Positions 12,401 to 25,084 are shown, counted from the stretch's first letter. The stretch: 64,000 nt of DNA from Sclerotinia nivalis (GCA_029531795.1 JAPEIS010000001.1:5084001-5148000); one strand, 5' to 3'. Notes: generated by a model from the sequence alone, not told the origin. A program made the numbers and translations.

Positions 12401-13731
12401 GAGTCTACCTGTTTGGAAGAGGTCATTATCGTACTTATCAAATGCAGACTCTTCCGCCTCTGGTTTGGGCTTGGTGAAGCGGCCATTGTCGTTGATTCTG
12501 ATATCCTAGTTAGCTTTGATATCCAAATGTAGAAGAATAAAAATGGGAATACCAACTGAGCAAGCATCCCAACTACATAATTATGGAATCGATTAAACAT
12601 AATTAAGAAAACTCCCACACCAGGGGGAAATCCTAAGATTCTTTTCGAAGAGAAACAATCTGGTTTGAGTTTACCATCTTCGAATGTTCGAACTGCATTT
12701 TGTTCTTCTTGATTGCAGCCATAGAGAGGTGAGAGATCCAGATAACTACTCGTCTTCGACTTAGTCATATCGTCATGATCCTATTCCCTATTCATTAGCT
12801 TGTTCAATTCCTCTGATAAAATTGAGCATTGAACGGATGTACCTACCGTGAGAAAAAGATCATGAATAATAATAGTAGCCAAATAAAACAGCTGACTACT
12901 AATTCCCGTCGGACTCCCTTTAAATGCCTCTTCTCCATCTATTCCACCTCTCCTCATCAACCCATCAAAAAGCTCTCCCGGATCCGGTAAATTCTTCTTC
13001 TTCATTCTCACAGCATTAACATTCTTTGCATAAGCCGTCCCCGCTCTCCCTAACTCGGGCATCCGAATATTGTTATTCCCACCATCTGCATCCCTATACA
13101 TATATTTCTTATCCAAACTCCTCGTAGGTGGATGTGGTAGAGCATCCCAAAGGGTATTCACAAAACTTGCTGTTAGACTTTTTCCGATTCCTGAGGATTC
13201 CGCTTGAGAAGATAGTAATTGTACAGTCTTTTCTAGAAGAAGGGTATTGTCATTTTGGACACCCTTGATCTCCGAAGAGAAGAGTTGGAGTAGTGTATTT
13301 GCATCCTCTGGGGTGATGGATTTGAGATCCCGGAAGATGGATTGGATGCTATGAGTTGCAGATTCGATGTCAGAAATGATTGTTGGTTTTGTTTTGGAGG
13401 TATCAGATGTCCAGAGGGGCTGGGTTGAAGATGATTCAGCGGACATGGTTGCGGTTGTGGTTTGTGGTTGATATTGTGATTGAGATGTTAAAAGTGGCTC
13501 TGATTTCGACTTGATATCCTCCTTTTGTAAAGGTTTCTGATCCAACCGATCACTTTTCCTAAATTTCTCTTGGAATTTTCCAGTAAAATAATCTCGGGAT
13601 CTTGTTACCAGATTGTTCTTTCCCTTTACAGATCGCTTCCTAAAATTTCTCACAAAAGCTTTATCATCCACTTCCCCATTCTTCCTATTTGAATCATCCA
13701 TATTTATATTCGCCTCGGCACTCAATGACAT
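9443..13731 (-). CDS. psi-factor-type fatty acid oxygenase (haem peroxidase/dioxygenase-P450 fusion)
   Basis: Eight exons (13731-12847, 12780-12553, 12505-12223, 12162-11529, 11453-11186, 11108-10288, 10187-10032, 9950-9443) join to 1260 aa, a little longer than the family's usual 1050-1150. The N-terminal half is an animal-type haem peroxidase domain that oxygenates linoleic and oleic acid. It shows the distal-histidine motif IIIHDLF (His290), the YLDLSPLYG motif, and the catalytic Tyr-Arg-Trp-His motif (Tyr467, proximal His470). The C-terminal half is a P450-like hydroperoxide isomerase: TANQ in the I-helix region (Asn1050, Gln1051), the ExxR motif EAAR (1095-1098), and the haem-Cys loop FGQGRHACLG (Cys1198). 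The Cys and the Asn/Gln pair are present, unlike in PpoC-type enzymes that lost the Cys, so a linoleate diol synthase activity is expected. Products of this family control sporulation and act in host signalling. The first 100 residues are basic, low in conservation and rich in Lys/Ser. Confidence 0.92.
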
Positions 13732-15102
13732 AAACGATATGAGTCGTGCTAACGTGAAGTGTACTTGTACTCCGCCTGTACGGAGACACCGTAACCTTAC
13801 CCTTCGTGCACCTCACCGAACAAGGAATCCAATCCTGTACAGCCTTACACGAGATTTTGTAAATCGCTGCAGGAAACATAATTAGTGCCCGACGCATTAC
13901 CGGTGGAAAACGCATCCTATAAAAAACCCCAACTTGAAATCCTATAGGTGAAAATGGATGACCCGAGATCAAGGTATCGTGATCCACACAAAATACCTAC
14001 TAGGGTTAGGTATCTCAGCCCTTCACCGCACCCATCACACCTTCACCACGAACACGAACACGGACCTAATACTTTCAGCTATCGACCATCGGGATTCGAT
14101 AATCACCTCAAGCCACATTTCATCTCATCTCATCTCATCTCATCCCATCCCATCCCATCCCATTCCCAACAAAACATGAAACACCACACCATCTCCGTAC
14201 TCCGCAAGGAAAAAGAAAGTCAAAAGCATGATACGATGTAACATAACCCACCGATTACCTATATAGATACCTTGTACTCCGTACAAGCCGTAGCACTATC
14301 GCCCCGCCCATCTCACTTGTCCAACACCGGTACCGAAAAAGAAAAAAAATGACATATCACAAATCCAAATCCAAATTCACACCTTGAGCATATCAAGATC
14401 TTCAACGCCAAATCCAGAACCGAATCCCGCACCCCAAACTAGGAATCGTGCTTATGAGCCTCCCTTCTCAGCTGATTTGATGATTTCATGACTTTCAATT
14501 CAATATTCACACAAAAGGTTAAGTTTGTGATGATTTTCCTTTTGATATTGTACTCGTGTTCACGGGTTAATTGTGTGGCGTGCAAATCACCGGGATTTTG
14601 ATGATCGTGAAGAATGATCTTTGTCGGCAATCGAATCACCCGCAGTATACGTAATCCCTGGGTCCCAGCTTTATTACCTGTTGCCGGGACTAGACTAGTT
14701 GTCACACAAGATATTGAAGAAAGATTAGGTAGGTAAGCTTCTGTACCTTGTAGCTCTCAGCTGATGCCATTAACCTCGGTACTATTTGGTCATTAAGAAA
14801 GCATGCATGTCTCACCACGTCACTAAAGTTCTTTTGTAAGATTTGGGTTAAAGGTTATTCCCCTCTAGCGAATTTTTCTATGTATGAGATGAATCCAAAT
14901 CGATCTCTTTTGTATGACCGACCTAACTCCCGCTAACGGACATACTGTAATACCATCACCATTTTTAAGTTTCTATTCCGTTGAAAACAGACCTAGAATT
15001 TTCCCATTCATCATACGCCTCTTACATCCCAAGATATCTATGAACGCCTCGCAAATGCTCCCAACATACACTTTTCAATCAATCCCCTTTCATATCATGT
15101 CA
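13732..15102. other. intergenic region with pentanucleotide repeat
   Basis: This is the upstream region of the Ppo-type gene and the downstream region of the acyltransferase gene. It contains a CATCT/CCCAT run at about 14116-14163 and several CTCCGTAC motifs, at about 13767, 14197 and 14275. No gene is supported here. Confidence 0.5.
14116..14163. repeat. (CATCT)n/(CCCAT)n microsatellite
   Basis: Tandem CATCT units grade into CCCAT units across about 48 bp. It lies in the intergenic region and encodes nothing supported. Confidence 0.8.
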
Positions 15103-16608
15103 TCAATCCTCTTTCACTATGCATTTCCCTTCTAACCATTTTGCAAATTCTACAGAGGGGATATCCACGGCTCTCCAAAAAATATCTGCTGCCCAGAATA
15201 TAGGTATTGCCAGCCCTAGCATCCCACCCCACCAAGCAAACGTTCGTGACCACATACCATTATTTTCGCGTCCACCTACTGCCCACCACACATATGGCAT
15301 CCACCGATGAGCAAATACGTCGAGAAAAGGCCCGTGCATAAGGTATAATGCATATGAAATGTTGGCCAGGTATTGCGCTGGGCCAGACGTGAAGAACTTC
15401 TGCAAGAGAGGAAGTTGCTGACAAGCGAAAACAACTTGCATGGCTCCCAATGCAAACCAAGAGAATGCTTGTTCCTCCTCTCGTTTTCGAGACCAGTATG
15501 GCTCCATCGTGTAAAGTGCGATTTCACTGAGTCCAGGAGTCTTCAGTACATCATGGTTCGGCCATCCTGCAATCCACATGGCAAAAATGAAGTTCATAGT
15601 CCAGAATGCATAGACTACCGATGTTTTCCATGAATTACAAGATTCTTCATCCGAGGCTGGCATCTCTTTGTTAGGATCTTGTTCAGCTCGCGCGTGTTGA
15701 ATAAGCCCCACTTCTGCCACCAGCGCGCCACCAATGAATTCGAATGCAGCCCAACGTCCACACTTCAGACTATAAAACATAATGACAACGAACATGAAGA
15801 GACGGATCCAAACTTTGCATCTGGCTAAGCCGGTGATAGTGACGAAAAGAAGCAAGGATTGTGCCATCTCAATGGGAATAGTCCAGACATGAACATCGTA
15901 CTTTGGCCACCACATTTTATCCCAATCCCAAGAGTAACCTATCGTCCAAATCGCATGCATCCAGTCCATAAATTGTATTGAGAACGTTTCGAGTCCTTCA
16001 ACCCTGACCCAGCGCATTCGAATAAATATCATAACCATGAATGTAGAGGCGGTAGTGGGGAAGAAAAGTCGCATACCCCGACGAAAGACAGATGATGACA
16101 GAGTTGTTTGAAGGTCAGCATAGTTATGTGCTCGAGCTAATTTCAAAGGCTTTAAAGAAAGAACGAATCCAGATATGACGAAGAAGATATGAACCATGGG
16201 TCGTCCGCTATAAATTACTCGAAAGAAAGGAAGTTGCATGAAAGAAGATGGAACAGGATCATCTATGGGCAGGCCATATGAGGGTATCATGAATTGTACA
16301 TTTTCCTCGGTGAAGTGGCAAAAGAAAACAAACAGGGAAGCAACTCCACGAAGTCCATCGAGATAGGATGTTGCGTATAATCGATGAGGCTTGAAATGGG
16401 CCGGTTGAAGTCGTCGTTGTATAGGGGAAGGTATAAGGAAGAAGAGGAATCGGGTGAAAGATAATCTCAATTGAGAGAATGTATCGTCTTTGGTAGTACA
16501 AGTTGTTAATGTCGGTGAGGAATTTCCATATGTGTGGATTAATTCGTAGTCTGATTCATTGGTATTTGGTAACAATCCTGCAACTAAACCTCGAATTGAT
16601 CTTAACAT
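15103..16608 (-). CDS. acyltransferase 3 family membrane protein
   Basis: This intron-free gene encodes 501 aa. The N-terminal 75 residues are cytosolic-looking. The acyltransferase-3 (OafA/NolX-type) signature follows: SYLDGLRGVASLFVFFCHF, with the conserved Arg and the His usually taken as catalytic. Next comes the GRPMVHIFFVISGFVLS block, also diagnostic of the family. About ten hydrophobic segments span the rest, ending in NISYALYLMHGP and a C-terminal helix. Members transfer acyl groups from a donor to lipids, sugars or natural products across a membrane; the substrate cannot be inferred. No biosynthetic partner genes are next to it. Confidence 0.88.
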   Translation of the reverse strand: MLRSIRGLVAGLLPNTNESDYELIHTYGNSSPTLTTCTTKDDTFSQLRLSFTRFLFFLIPSPIQRRLQPAHFKPHRLYATSYLDGLRGVASLFVFFCHFTEENVQFMIPSYGLPIDDPVPSSFMQLPFFRVIYSGRPMVHIFFVISGFVLSLKPLKLARAHNYADLQTTLSSSVFRRGMRLFFPTTASTFMVMIFIRMRWVRVEGLETFSIQFMDWMHAIWTIGYSWDWDKMWWPKYDVHVWTIPIEMAQSLLLFVTITGLARCKVWIRLFMFVVIMFYSLKCGRWAAFEFIGGALVAEVGLIQHARAEQDPNKEMPASDEESCNSWKTSVVYAFWTMNFIFAMWIAGWPNHDVLKTPGLSEIALYTMEPYWSRKREEEQAFSWFALGAMQVVFACQQLPLLQKFFTSGPAQYLANISYALYLMHGPFLDVFAHRWMPYVWWAVGGRENNGMWSRTFAWWGGMLGLAIPIFWAADIFWRAVDIPSVEFAKWLEGKCIVKED

Positions 16609-17255
16609 GATGACCTCACATACGTCCCCTCAACCTCGATGTTGTGAAGCCCGACAAGATAACAGAAAATTGAAGAATATGTATTGATGGGATGTTCCTT
16701 TTGTAAATAGATGGTATTTGTTCTTTTGACTGCAGATTTGAGATTTGTGGAACACTGTAATTCCCTAGTTGTGGTACCTCCAAATGGTCGAATAGTAATT
16801 TTCGATATCGGGGTTGACGCAACTTACTGCAGGGGAAATGCACCCCAAAGTGAATGTACTAACGCCACCAGATTTCAGACCCTGCACGAACTGATTGCAA
16901 TACGTGAGTTTCAATTGATTTTTGAGTGCAGAAGCGATAAAAGCCAGAAGAAGATTTGGAAAAAGATCACTGTTTAACTGTCGTTTGAAGTGCAATCGTA
17001 ACGACCCAATGGTCTGATGTTGAAGAGACTGTTACGGCCAGCGTGTGATAATTTGTGTGATGGAGGTGTGTGGTGTTGTAAATATTCAAATGATCTCGAG
17101 CGAAAGTTATGGAGATCCAAGTTATGCCAATACCCGCCCGAAACTTACTTCTAGTGGAAACCCCATAGAGAAGCTAGTGAACGCCGAGCCGTTGATTAGA
17201 AGCAAGAACCTGGGGAAAAGGTTGAAAGAAAGAGCTGATGAAAGTAAGAACTGGA

Positions 17256-17377
17256 TAGGTGGGTAGGTAGGTGGGTAGGTAGGTAGGTGGGTAGGTAGGT
17301 GGGTAGGTAGGTGGGTAGGTAGGTGGGTAGTTAGGTAGGTAGTCTGCAGAAGGTTATTGATGATGATGATGATGATG
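17256..17377. repeat. (GGTA/GGTG)n microsatellite with adjoining (GAT)n
   Basis: About 88 bp of GGTA and GGTG tetramers, often as GGTAGGTAGGTG, are followed after 16 bp by a run of GAT trinucleotides. Its reverse complement reads as Thr-His-Leu-Pro repeats but has no coding support. Confidence 0.9.
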
Positions 17378-19555
17378 TTGAACTTTGAAGGGCTAGAGCT
17401 AGGGAGATTAGAATTTCTGGTGGTGGGGGGAACTCTACCGGGTATTTTCAAGGATAGAAAAATAGCATCATCAATCACTAATAAACCACTTATAATTAGG
17501 AATTAACAGGTCTGGATCAATTAAAAGCTTGATTCAAGAAAAGCATCAGAATTGAACCTTACTGATTGACATTTTTTGTATGATCATGTCTCCTTCTCGG
17601 ATCTCAATGATGGTAACCCCTTCATTTCATAACTCTCGCACAAGCACTCAATTCAAGGAAAGATCTTCTCGAGCCCAACCAAACCAGCAATTGCCCTTTC
17701 CCCGTGTCCTCTTCCGTATACCGAAACTGACAATCATTCATTCTCCTTCTCCTTTTTACCGACCAACCAGAAAAAAACATCAACATGGCATTTTACATGC
17801 CTCAGCGATTTCAAAGGCCTCGGATTCATGCAGCTTTTGAATTTGTATACTCCCGACGCCACCGCCGCCACAAGCATATGTTGAAAATAAAATGCCATCG
17901 GATATCACAATTTAATTGGCGAAACTAAGGATATCTTTCAAGCACGGAATAGTGCAGCGGGAAGCCTTCACCAGTCTTTTCAAGGAATATCGAGCATGGG
18001 TTGGTAGAGTTTGTTTCATCCACACGAAAATACCCCGATGTGGAGGAAATGCTTGACGAGATTTACAAGAGTATTACAATTGTACTATTGGTGTCACGAC
18101 TTTGAAACGGAAATAGTCATCAAAAGATAAGATCGAGAACGCCCTTTTCCCCTCTTCCATTTTCTTCTAATAAGCATCAATAAACTCCTTGGCTGACCTA
18201 CATCATACCTTCATGTGCTATGCTACCATCAAACACTTCATCCCCAACTATCCCATCCAAGTTCCCTCGCCGTTTGAAACCTCGTCTTCTAATCTTCGGG
18301 AACAAAAGCAATCGGCTTATGTTTGTCCAGTCAACCATTTCAGCATAAAGCTACTCGGATATTCTCAGTAGTAGCCCGAAAAGAGTGGAAGAGAGGAAGA
18401 ATGATGCAATATCAGAATCTCAACTAATCATGTCGAATTAAGCTTTGCGGAGAAATTCAAAGGATTCAAGAATTCATCCTCAATTCGAGACAGGAACATT
18501 ACACTAATTTATAGTGGCGGAAGCACTGAAATCTGTACTTGAGTATGTGGAAACATTAATTCTCCACCAAAAGTCGAAACACATAACTCCAAGGCGGATT
18601 GTAACACTTTTGCTCTCGATTTCTATGGATCTTTATGCTTTCCGAATCCTTGGGAATCTGAACTTAAGGTCTAGGTTATGGATTTCATTCACATATGCTT
18701 GAGAATTACAAATTTATTGTTGCCATTCGATATTGAATTTTATTCTCGGGCTTTCAGACAGACTATAATGTGAAATATGAACCTTGCGGCGTCCAAGAGT
18801 AGATTTGATTGCTTTGCGCTGAACGTCACATACATTTGGATCTCGCGGCTATGGGGTTTTCGGGACTTCCTGCACTCGTATGTGTTTCGATGATGTGTAA
18901 CCTTATAGAAGTCATGTGTTTTCTGCCTGACAATATTTATGACAACACTATGATTTTTGAAAAAGAAGGAATCGATGGCTAGCAAAATAACCCAAAACGG
19001 ATGTGTTACAATACCAATCATGAAGTACCGCGTCTTAACACTCTCAAGTGAGATGCTTACAGGGCCCACGAATAAATGCCAACCACCAAACAAAATTCCT
19101 CTGGATGTGACAGATGGAAATAAATCATCATGTATCCTGGCGAAAACGGCCACTTCTTGTTGTGGCAGTCTTCCTCGGTGTCTTAATATCATGGAGAATA
19201 ACTATTAATATCCCGAACCACCATCCCCTTTCAATGATAATTCCGTACACTTACTAACAGAAGGTACCTTGCCTTGCATTCGCTTCCTTTGATTTGATGT
19301 TTCTTGACTTCATAACCTCATGAATTTTCTGATTTGACAATTGATCCGCCGTTTTATGCTATGCAACTCCAATTCTTCGGTAGAGAAAGTGCTTCTTTTC
19401 TAAGCATCAAAGGATGCAGGTATAGTTTCCCTGATGTCCTTTAAATAGAGTCCAATTGAGAAGATAATATCTATCGTCAGTCTGTCATGTGGTACCCTCT
19501 TAGTATACTGGCTCATGACTCCTGGTGGAATAATCTTTTGTGTGTGTCTTTTTGC

Positions 19556-19581
19556 AAAAAAAAAAAAAAAAAAAAAAAAAA
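19556..19581. repeat. 26-base poly(A) tract followed by (GA)n
   Basis: An uninterrupted run of A is followed by GAGAGAGA. It could be a simple repeat or the tail of an old retroposed copy; I see no recognisable retroelement sequence upstream. Confidence 0.8.
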
Positions 19582-21474
19582 GAGAGAGAATGAGGTATAA
19601 AACGTACCTTCTTGGTCACAAAAAACTTTTCCAATCAAGACTACTCAATGATGAGTTTACCAAAAGAACTAAGGACCAAGACTGAACTGGCACGTAGTCT
19701 GTGTTTTGTCATGATGAAATGCTTGATTTCCTAGTAATCTTGAATTCTTGTTTCGATTGATTGATTGAATTAACGTCTACACTGAGTCTAAGACTATCTA
19801 AGACGGCTAGAAGCTTTGTAGGCTCCTAACAAATAACAACTGGTGAAATGCTGGCCGTATTAGGCTGTAGCTAGTACAATTTGAAGAGATTGAGATAGCC
19901 TCAATCTACTAATTTTGAATGGGGGAAGTGAAAACTAATCCTGGGGAACAAAGCCCGCTTGAATTCTTGTTTCGTCCTCATGTCATGCATCATCTTCTTT
20001 CATGTTGTCGAGTGAGTTATTTTTATCATCTATCATTGTCTCTATCACTGACACCGATGTATCCAGAACGATATATTCTGTTCACTACCGTTACTTTACT
20101 TGAAAGCTTCTTTTTTGTTGTTTTCCTCTTCAAACTCTCATCACTGTAATGCCGCGTTAGTTGGATAAACATATCCCATTTAGTACTCTAATTATCATAC
20201 GTTGGAGAATCACAGTCTCCGCAGTAGATATTTCAGTCATTGTCCACCTTCATGTCTTCGCCATGTACATTGATATTGAGTCCCGAAATACCATATTGTG
20301 AGGAGAGAGAATTCTCAGAGAGTTTCTAGCTTTTATAAGGTGACTTCAATTAAAAAAGCTACGTGATTGAACCCCAAGCTGGCTCTAAGAAGTATCCTTC
20401 CCAATCCTATTCCCTTTTTATTCAAATTTATTCACTATTCTAAAAGCTTCTCATCAATCCCATCACCTTCTAGATTCCATCTCGAAATAACAATGATATA
20501 AAAGCCACTACTGATCACATCTAACTCCTCTTCCACAAAATAACCACATATTGAAAGTCATAGGGAGTGAAGGCTGGAAGCTGCAAGCTTTTGGTTTGTC
20601 TTGTATGTATCAGCACTTAAAGATCTCTGTCTTCATATTCACAAATGGAGGGTAAACTTTACGGTTGTGTTTTGGGTGAATGATATTGGTATTGTCATTA
20701 TAGATTTATTGGACGTTATTAGTATTGGTATTGGTTAATAAGTTTTGTTATTATTTCTTTTATATTATACTGCTTTTTTGGATTGTTGTCGAATGCTTGT
20801 GGTATAATAAAGCAGGTATGGTATATGGTATACCACAGTACCTACTATGGGATAGGAATGGAATTGTTCGATGGATAGTGGAGATTTGTAGATTTTTAAA
20901 ATGGAATAAATAGAATACTTTTACATAAGGATGTTATCATTATCAATATCAACATCGACCTAAGACACAGATGTTTATCCAACGCCATCTGCAGTGCAAA
21001 ATATTATAAGCTTATGACAAAACTTCACCAGGAGTCCTCTGCCACAATCCTGCAATTCCACTACAACGAGCCCGAGCCCGAATTCAACATATATCCGCCA
21101 TCAATCCAACAACTAATAAACTACTACATCAGCATTCCAGCCACATCCTCCACAACCAGAATCGGTCTTTCCGTTGCATACGATTGAGTATACAGGTGGA
21201 ATACCGTGTTTGAAATGCGGCTGTGCTGTTGCATATAAAGATGTGGTACAATATATATGGGCGCCTCAATATGAACTTTGCCACATCAGGCTACTTTGCC
21301 TCTATTGTGCCTAGATCATTTAAGATCCCCCGCCTGATTATTCAAGCCAAAGTAAAAAACTAAGCACATTGTTTTAGGCAAAGTACTACTCATCTGCTTA
21401 AACAAGAGATACTGGAAGAAAATGCTCGGAAGCAGCCCACTTCTCTGTAGGTTGGAAAGGAAAGCGTCCAAAAA

Positions 21475-22417
21475 ATGAATTTCAAGAATCCGGAGCAGGG
21501 AATAAAATTGATAAAAGCTACAGGATTAGCTTTACGAGTCAAGGGGATAAAGACCAAGATAATTCAGATGAGCGCAAACAAGGCCGAGATGACAAAGGCT
21601 ATGGTAGCGGAGATGGAAACAGAGACAAAGACGGAGTAAAACCCAAATGGCATTGACGCAGAGGTTGTATCCTTGGAGACTGTTGAAGTTAGTTACTCTG
21701 AAGCAGAGGAAGAAGACGAATCGAACATATTTCAGGAAGGTGAGCACAAGCGCATATCTGGGTCGAATTGAGTATAGCACTAATGAAGCAACAATAGCAT
21801 ATATCAGGAAGGCCGATTCACTTTACGTTCATTCCTATGAGGATGAGATCCGCAGACACATGCAAATTTCGAAATCAATCGAAGCAGAATATTGCAAAAC
21901 TGGGGATAAGGTGACCCGCACCCGACGATTACTGAACGAGGAGGTGAGGCAGAAAAATTGGCGGGCAGAGTATGGGCTAAGTGAAGTTCTCGATCGGGCA
22001 GCTACATTGAAAAAGCCTGAAGTACCGAATAAAGATCAGTGCTCATCTCCCAGGGCCAATCAGTGGAATTGAATGGCACGAGAGCCTGTTAGGTATCCTC
22101 AGAAAGGAAAACACTATCATGACTGCTGCAAATTCAAATTCAATCTTTGGAGACTGAGACTCCGTAAGGTTCCGGTACTCGTGCGATCCGTGGAGCGATG
22201 CTCTTACGACAAGAGCATTAAATTCTGGGAGAGCGATCACTTGGGAGCAAAGCGCTGTGACACACTAGCATTCAAGTCCGATGACCTACTGAAGATACTG
22301 GAAATGTGCTCAAGTGATCTGTCCGCACGTAGGATTGATGTACATGAAGCAGCCTGTCCTGCGGGTGGACGCAAATACCGTTGGACATTCTCAGAATCGA
22401 CCCCGGCAGTGATTTAA
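21475..22417 (+). pseudogene. decayed or unspliced hypothetical gene (two to three ORF segments)
   Basis: Several consecutive plus-strand ORF pieces look protein-like, but I could not join them. A 54-codon Lys/Glu-rich stretch starts at 21475, meets a TAA, and continues in the same frame with a very acidic segment (SEAEEEDESN). An overlapping frame (open to 22072) carries a charged helical segment, EIRRHMQISKSIEAEYCKTG. A further ORF (22073-22417) directly follows the stop and contains SDDLLKILEMCSSDL and a Cys-rich tail. No consistent intron set removes the stops. I recognise no family. Either this is a relic or a gene whose splicing I could not resolve. Confidence 0.3.
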
Positions 22418-23255
22418 ATTATGAGACGATATTGTATAACCATCATAATTCAATGAGTCAGCCTGGTCCGGAATGGAATGCTACCAAAGGAGGCGGCCAA
22501 GTATTTATCTACGCAAAGAACATCCCAACCAAACGCAAGCACATTGTCGGACTAACGAGTTCATAAACCAGTCTAGCTGCGTACAATATATTTCCAGATC
22601 TATGTGCAATGATCCTGGGCATGGTGGGCTTTCAACAAAACTCAAGGCGGTCGCAGCAATCCTTCTAGTAGTAAGGCTAGACCTAGGACTCATGGCTCAA
22701 AAGCTCGACGTGTGGCACGAATTCCCAAACTTTTTGGAACGCTTTTAATAGCGGGCATTGGACGTATTCGGTATATCGTGGTGGTATGCATTGATCTTGG
22801 GAGTGTGGGGTTTTAAGTTAAATGAATATTCATCCGTCTAAGGATTAATTTTGAGAGACATGATTTGCAGATGGGCTGCCACTCGACAATATAATCATTG
22901 TCTAATAATGGTTTAGTGAGCTGGAACCATGTTCGGATTTTGTTCTAGGGTTTGCTGCAAAAACTGGTGTGGTTTGAAGAGCTATTGGCGATGGTGCTGT
23001 CTTGTATTTTTGTATTTTTGTATTTTTGCATTTTATTCTTTCATACAGCGCAAAATTTGGCCTGTGTGACTAATGCAACCCGGAAGAATCAAACATTAAC
23101 GTACACATAATACGACTGATGTTCTACCTATGTATTTGGGCATTATGGCATCCTTCAAGCACCCTCACAGAAATGATTGTTGCCCATGCTTTATTCGTTC
23201 TTCCTACAAACCCTCTCGGTTCCCCCCTGCTCCCCCGCCCCAAACCAACCTTGAC
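22418..23255. other. intergenic region downstream of Sdh3
   Basis: No gene is supported. A small TTGTATTTT repeat (about 23000-23030) is present. The Sdh3 3' UTR should lie at its right end. Confidence 0.5.
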
Positions 23256-23957
23256 CTACAAGAATGCAACCAAAGCCAAAGCACTACCAAGACTTAAAGC
23301 AACAACTGTCCATCCCGTCTTGACAACCGTAGCATTCTTAAAAGTCTTTCCCATATCCCAAGACAAATGTCTTAATCCATTGAAAGAATGATATGTGAAT
23401 GGTAAAGCCAGCGAGAACTTAGCCAAAACCTTCGCAGCCAAAGGCCAAGCTCCGAATGCAGCCACCATACTGGCAGTATCCAAGTGCCAACCGAATAAAG
23501 GCGAAACGAGATATGCAGCACCGAAAATGTAGAAACCTCCCGAGAGAACACAGCCGGTGATACGGTTGAGCGCGGACATGATCCAGGGAATTTGAGGTTG
23601 GTAGATTGTGAGATGCGGGGAAGTAGGTCGGAGTTTGCGTTGTTCGACTAGGATGTTGTAGCTATCTTTGGGAGTTAACTTTTGGGTGGTTACTGGTCTT
23701 GAAGAATGTTAGTTGTTGTCAAGCTTGCGGCCATTGGAGGGGCAAACCTAGTTTGCATAGATGCGCCGATGGCTGCAGGAGCTGCGAGCCTCCTCATGGC
23801 TAATTGGGAGATGAGTGATGGCTGACCAGCAGCAACTATAAAGACTGTTAGCAAATGGACGAAATGTTGAGTCTTGGGTTTGAGGTGGGATGGTATCCAG
23901 AATTGCGGGGAACTTACGCCGGCGCAGCGATTGTTGAGTCGCTCTTTGTGAAAACAT
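23256..23957 (-). CDS. SDH3: succinate dehydrogenase cytochrome b subunit (complex II, Sdh3)
   Basis: Three exons (23957-23918, 23835-23748, 23697-23256) encode 189 aa. The first two exons supply a mitochondrial presequence rich in Arg, Ser and Ala with no acidic residues. The mature part begins with SYNILVEQRKLRPTSPHLTIYQP, the conserved entry segment of the Sdh3/SdhC family, then SALNRITGCVLS, which contains the Ser and Arg of the quinone-site region. Three membrane helices follow. The haem b ligand motif HSFNGLRHLSWD lies between helices 2 and 3. Sdh3 anchors succinate dehydrogenase in the inner mitochondrial membrane and passes electrons from the Fe-S subunit to ubiquinone. Carboxamide (SDHI) fungicides bind at this site in related fungi. 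Introns are 82 and 50 bp. Confidence 0.95.
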
Positions 23958-25084
23958 TTTGATTATATTGATTATATTCCTGAAGTTGTCGCAGAACAAT
24001 TGAAAGGGATGAATTGCACAAATGCTACAACGATACTAGAGATCTTGATATTATCGTCGTTGATGCGGAAGGTATCGGTTTTCGGCGCCTCGGTTATGTC
24101 TTCACGAAAATAAACGAATCAAATCTCGAGAATTTCAAAGACTTCAATGACTAAGGAAATACGACACGTGACTCAAAAGCTCGGGTCCTTTATCAACGAA
24201 ATTTTCGCGCCAAAAGTTTTTCTTTCCTCTTCATGAGCATCAATCCACGACGCTGCTTGATCTTCAAAGTGGTAGCGCTAGGGAGTATGACACGCCGGTA
24301 GCGTTATGCTATTGGTATCGTCATACATATGTTCTGAGAAGGAAGGATCTGTCGTTAATCTCGACCTCGAGGAAATTAATCTCGTTGTTGTTTCATTTTA
24401 TGATCTATATATACCGGCCTCCAAGCTGGTTACTATGCATTCGGGTGTAAAGCAACACATCTACAGCAGCACCCATGCCCTGTTCTACTATGTATATTTT
24501 AATATAAACACATTTCCGGAAAGATTTTGATTGATTGCCGCCATCCACGTCCAGCCACCGACTCTGCTCATGTCTCCATCACATCTTCAAATTTCGGACA
24601 TGATCGTGAGCTGTCCCATAAAATTCAGGACCACCTTGGTTAATGTGCACATTTCTACATGACATGGCAGAGCTATTCAAACCTTAGTACAGCTTGGAAA
24701 AACAATTCTCCATGTGCCAAGATATATGCGGGATTTACGGGAACCAAGCCTACAACCTTTGAATGGCTGCATCTCCTGAAACTACGATTCTAGTAAAGCT
24801 TCGGGGGGTTTTCCTCCGCCTTTCCGAATGTGCTAGTCGCCTGCCCAGAGTTAAGTTCAACGTTTATCAATCACTTAATTATTAATGTCTTTACATGGTT
24901 TACATGCAAGTTGCCCCCAAACAAATTAACAGCTCGTTGTATCCCCACAGTCAGGATTTAGCCGGTTGATAAGATCACCCTGAGCCCCCGAAACATGCAC
25001 ATTGAAGAACTATAAAGTTCAATCTCGCAAGTTGCGAAAGAAAATGGCTTTTCAATCTAGGTATTACTTCTGATTCTTAGAAAG
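23958..25084. other. divergent promoter region, Sdh3 / GH1
   Basis: This 1.1-kb interval separates the start codons of two divergently transcribed genes and should contain both promoters. I see no coding region or strong repeat. The GH1 transcript leader probably starts within the last 100-200 bases. Confidence 0.5.

Larger units (their letters stand above)
16609..21474. other. 4.9-kb gene-poor region
   Basis: I find no supported gene. ORFs here are short, overlap on both strands and match no family known to me. The region holds a GTAG/GTGG microsatellite with an adjoining (GAT)n run (17256-17377), and a 26-base poly(A) run (19556-19581). The 118-codon minus-strand ORF at 17122-17478 is mostly translation of the microsatellite. 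Confidence 0.5.

Noticed and set aside
17122..17478. 118-codon ORF with Thr-His-Leu-Pro-Thr repeats
   Set aside because: It is a translation of the GGTA/GGTG microsatellite; the rest has no support.
20821..20840. GGTATATGGTATACC palindrome as a regulatory site
   Set aside because: It is a short AT-rich palindrome in a gene-free region and is easily produced by chance.
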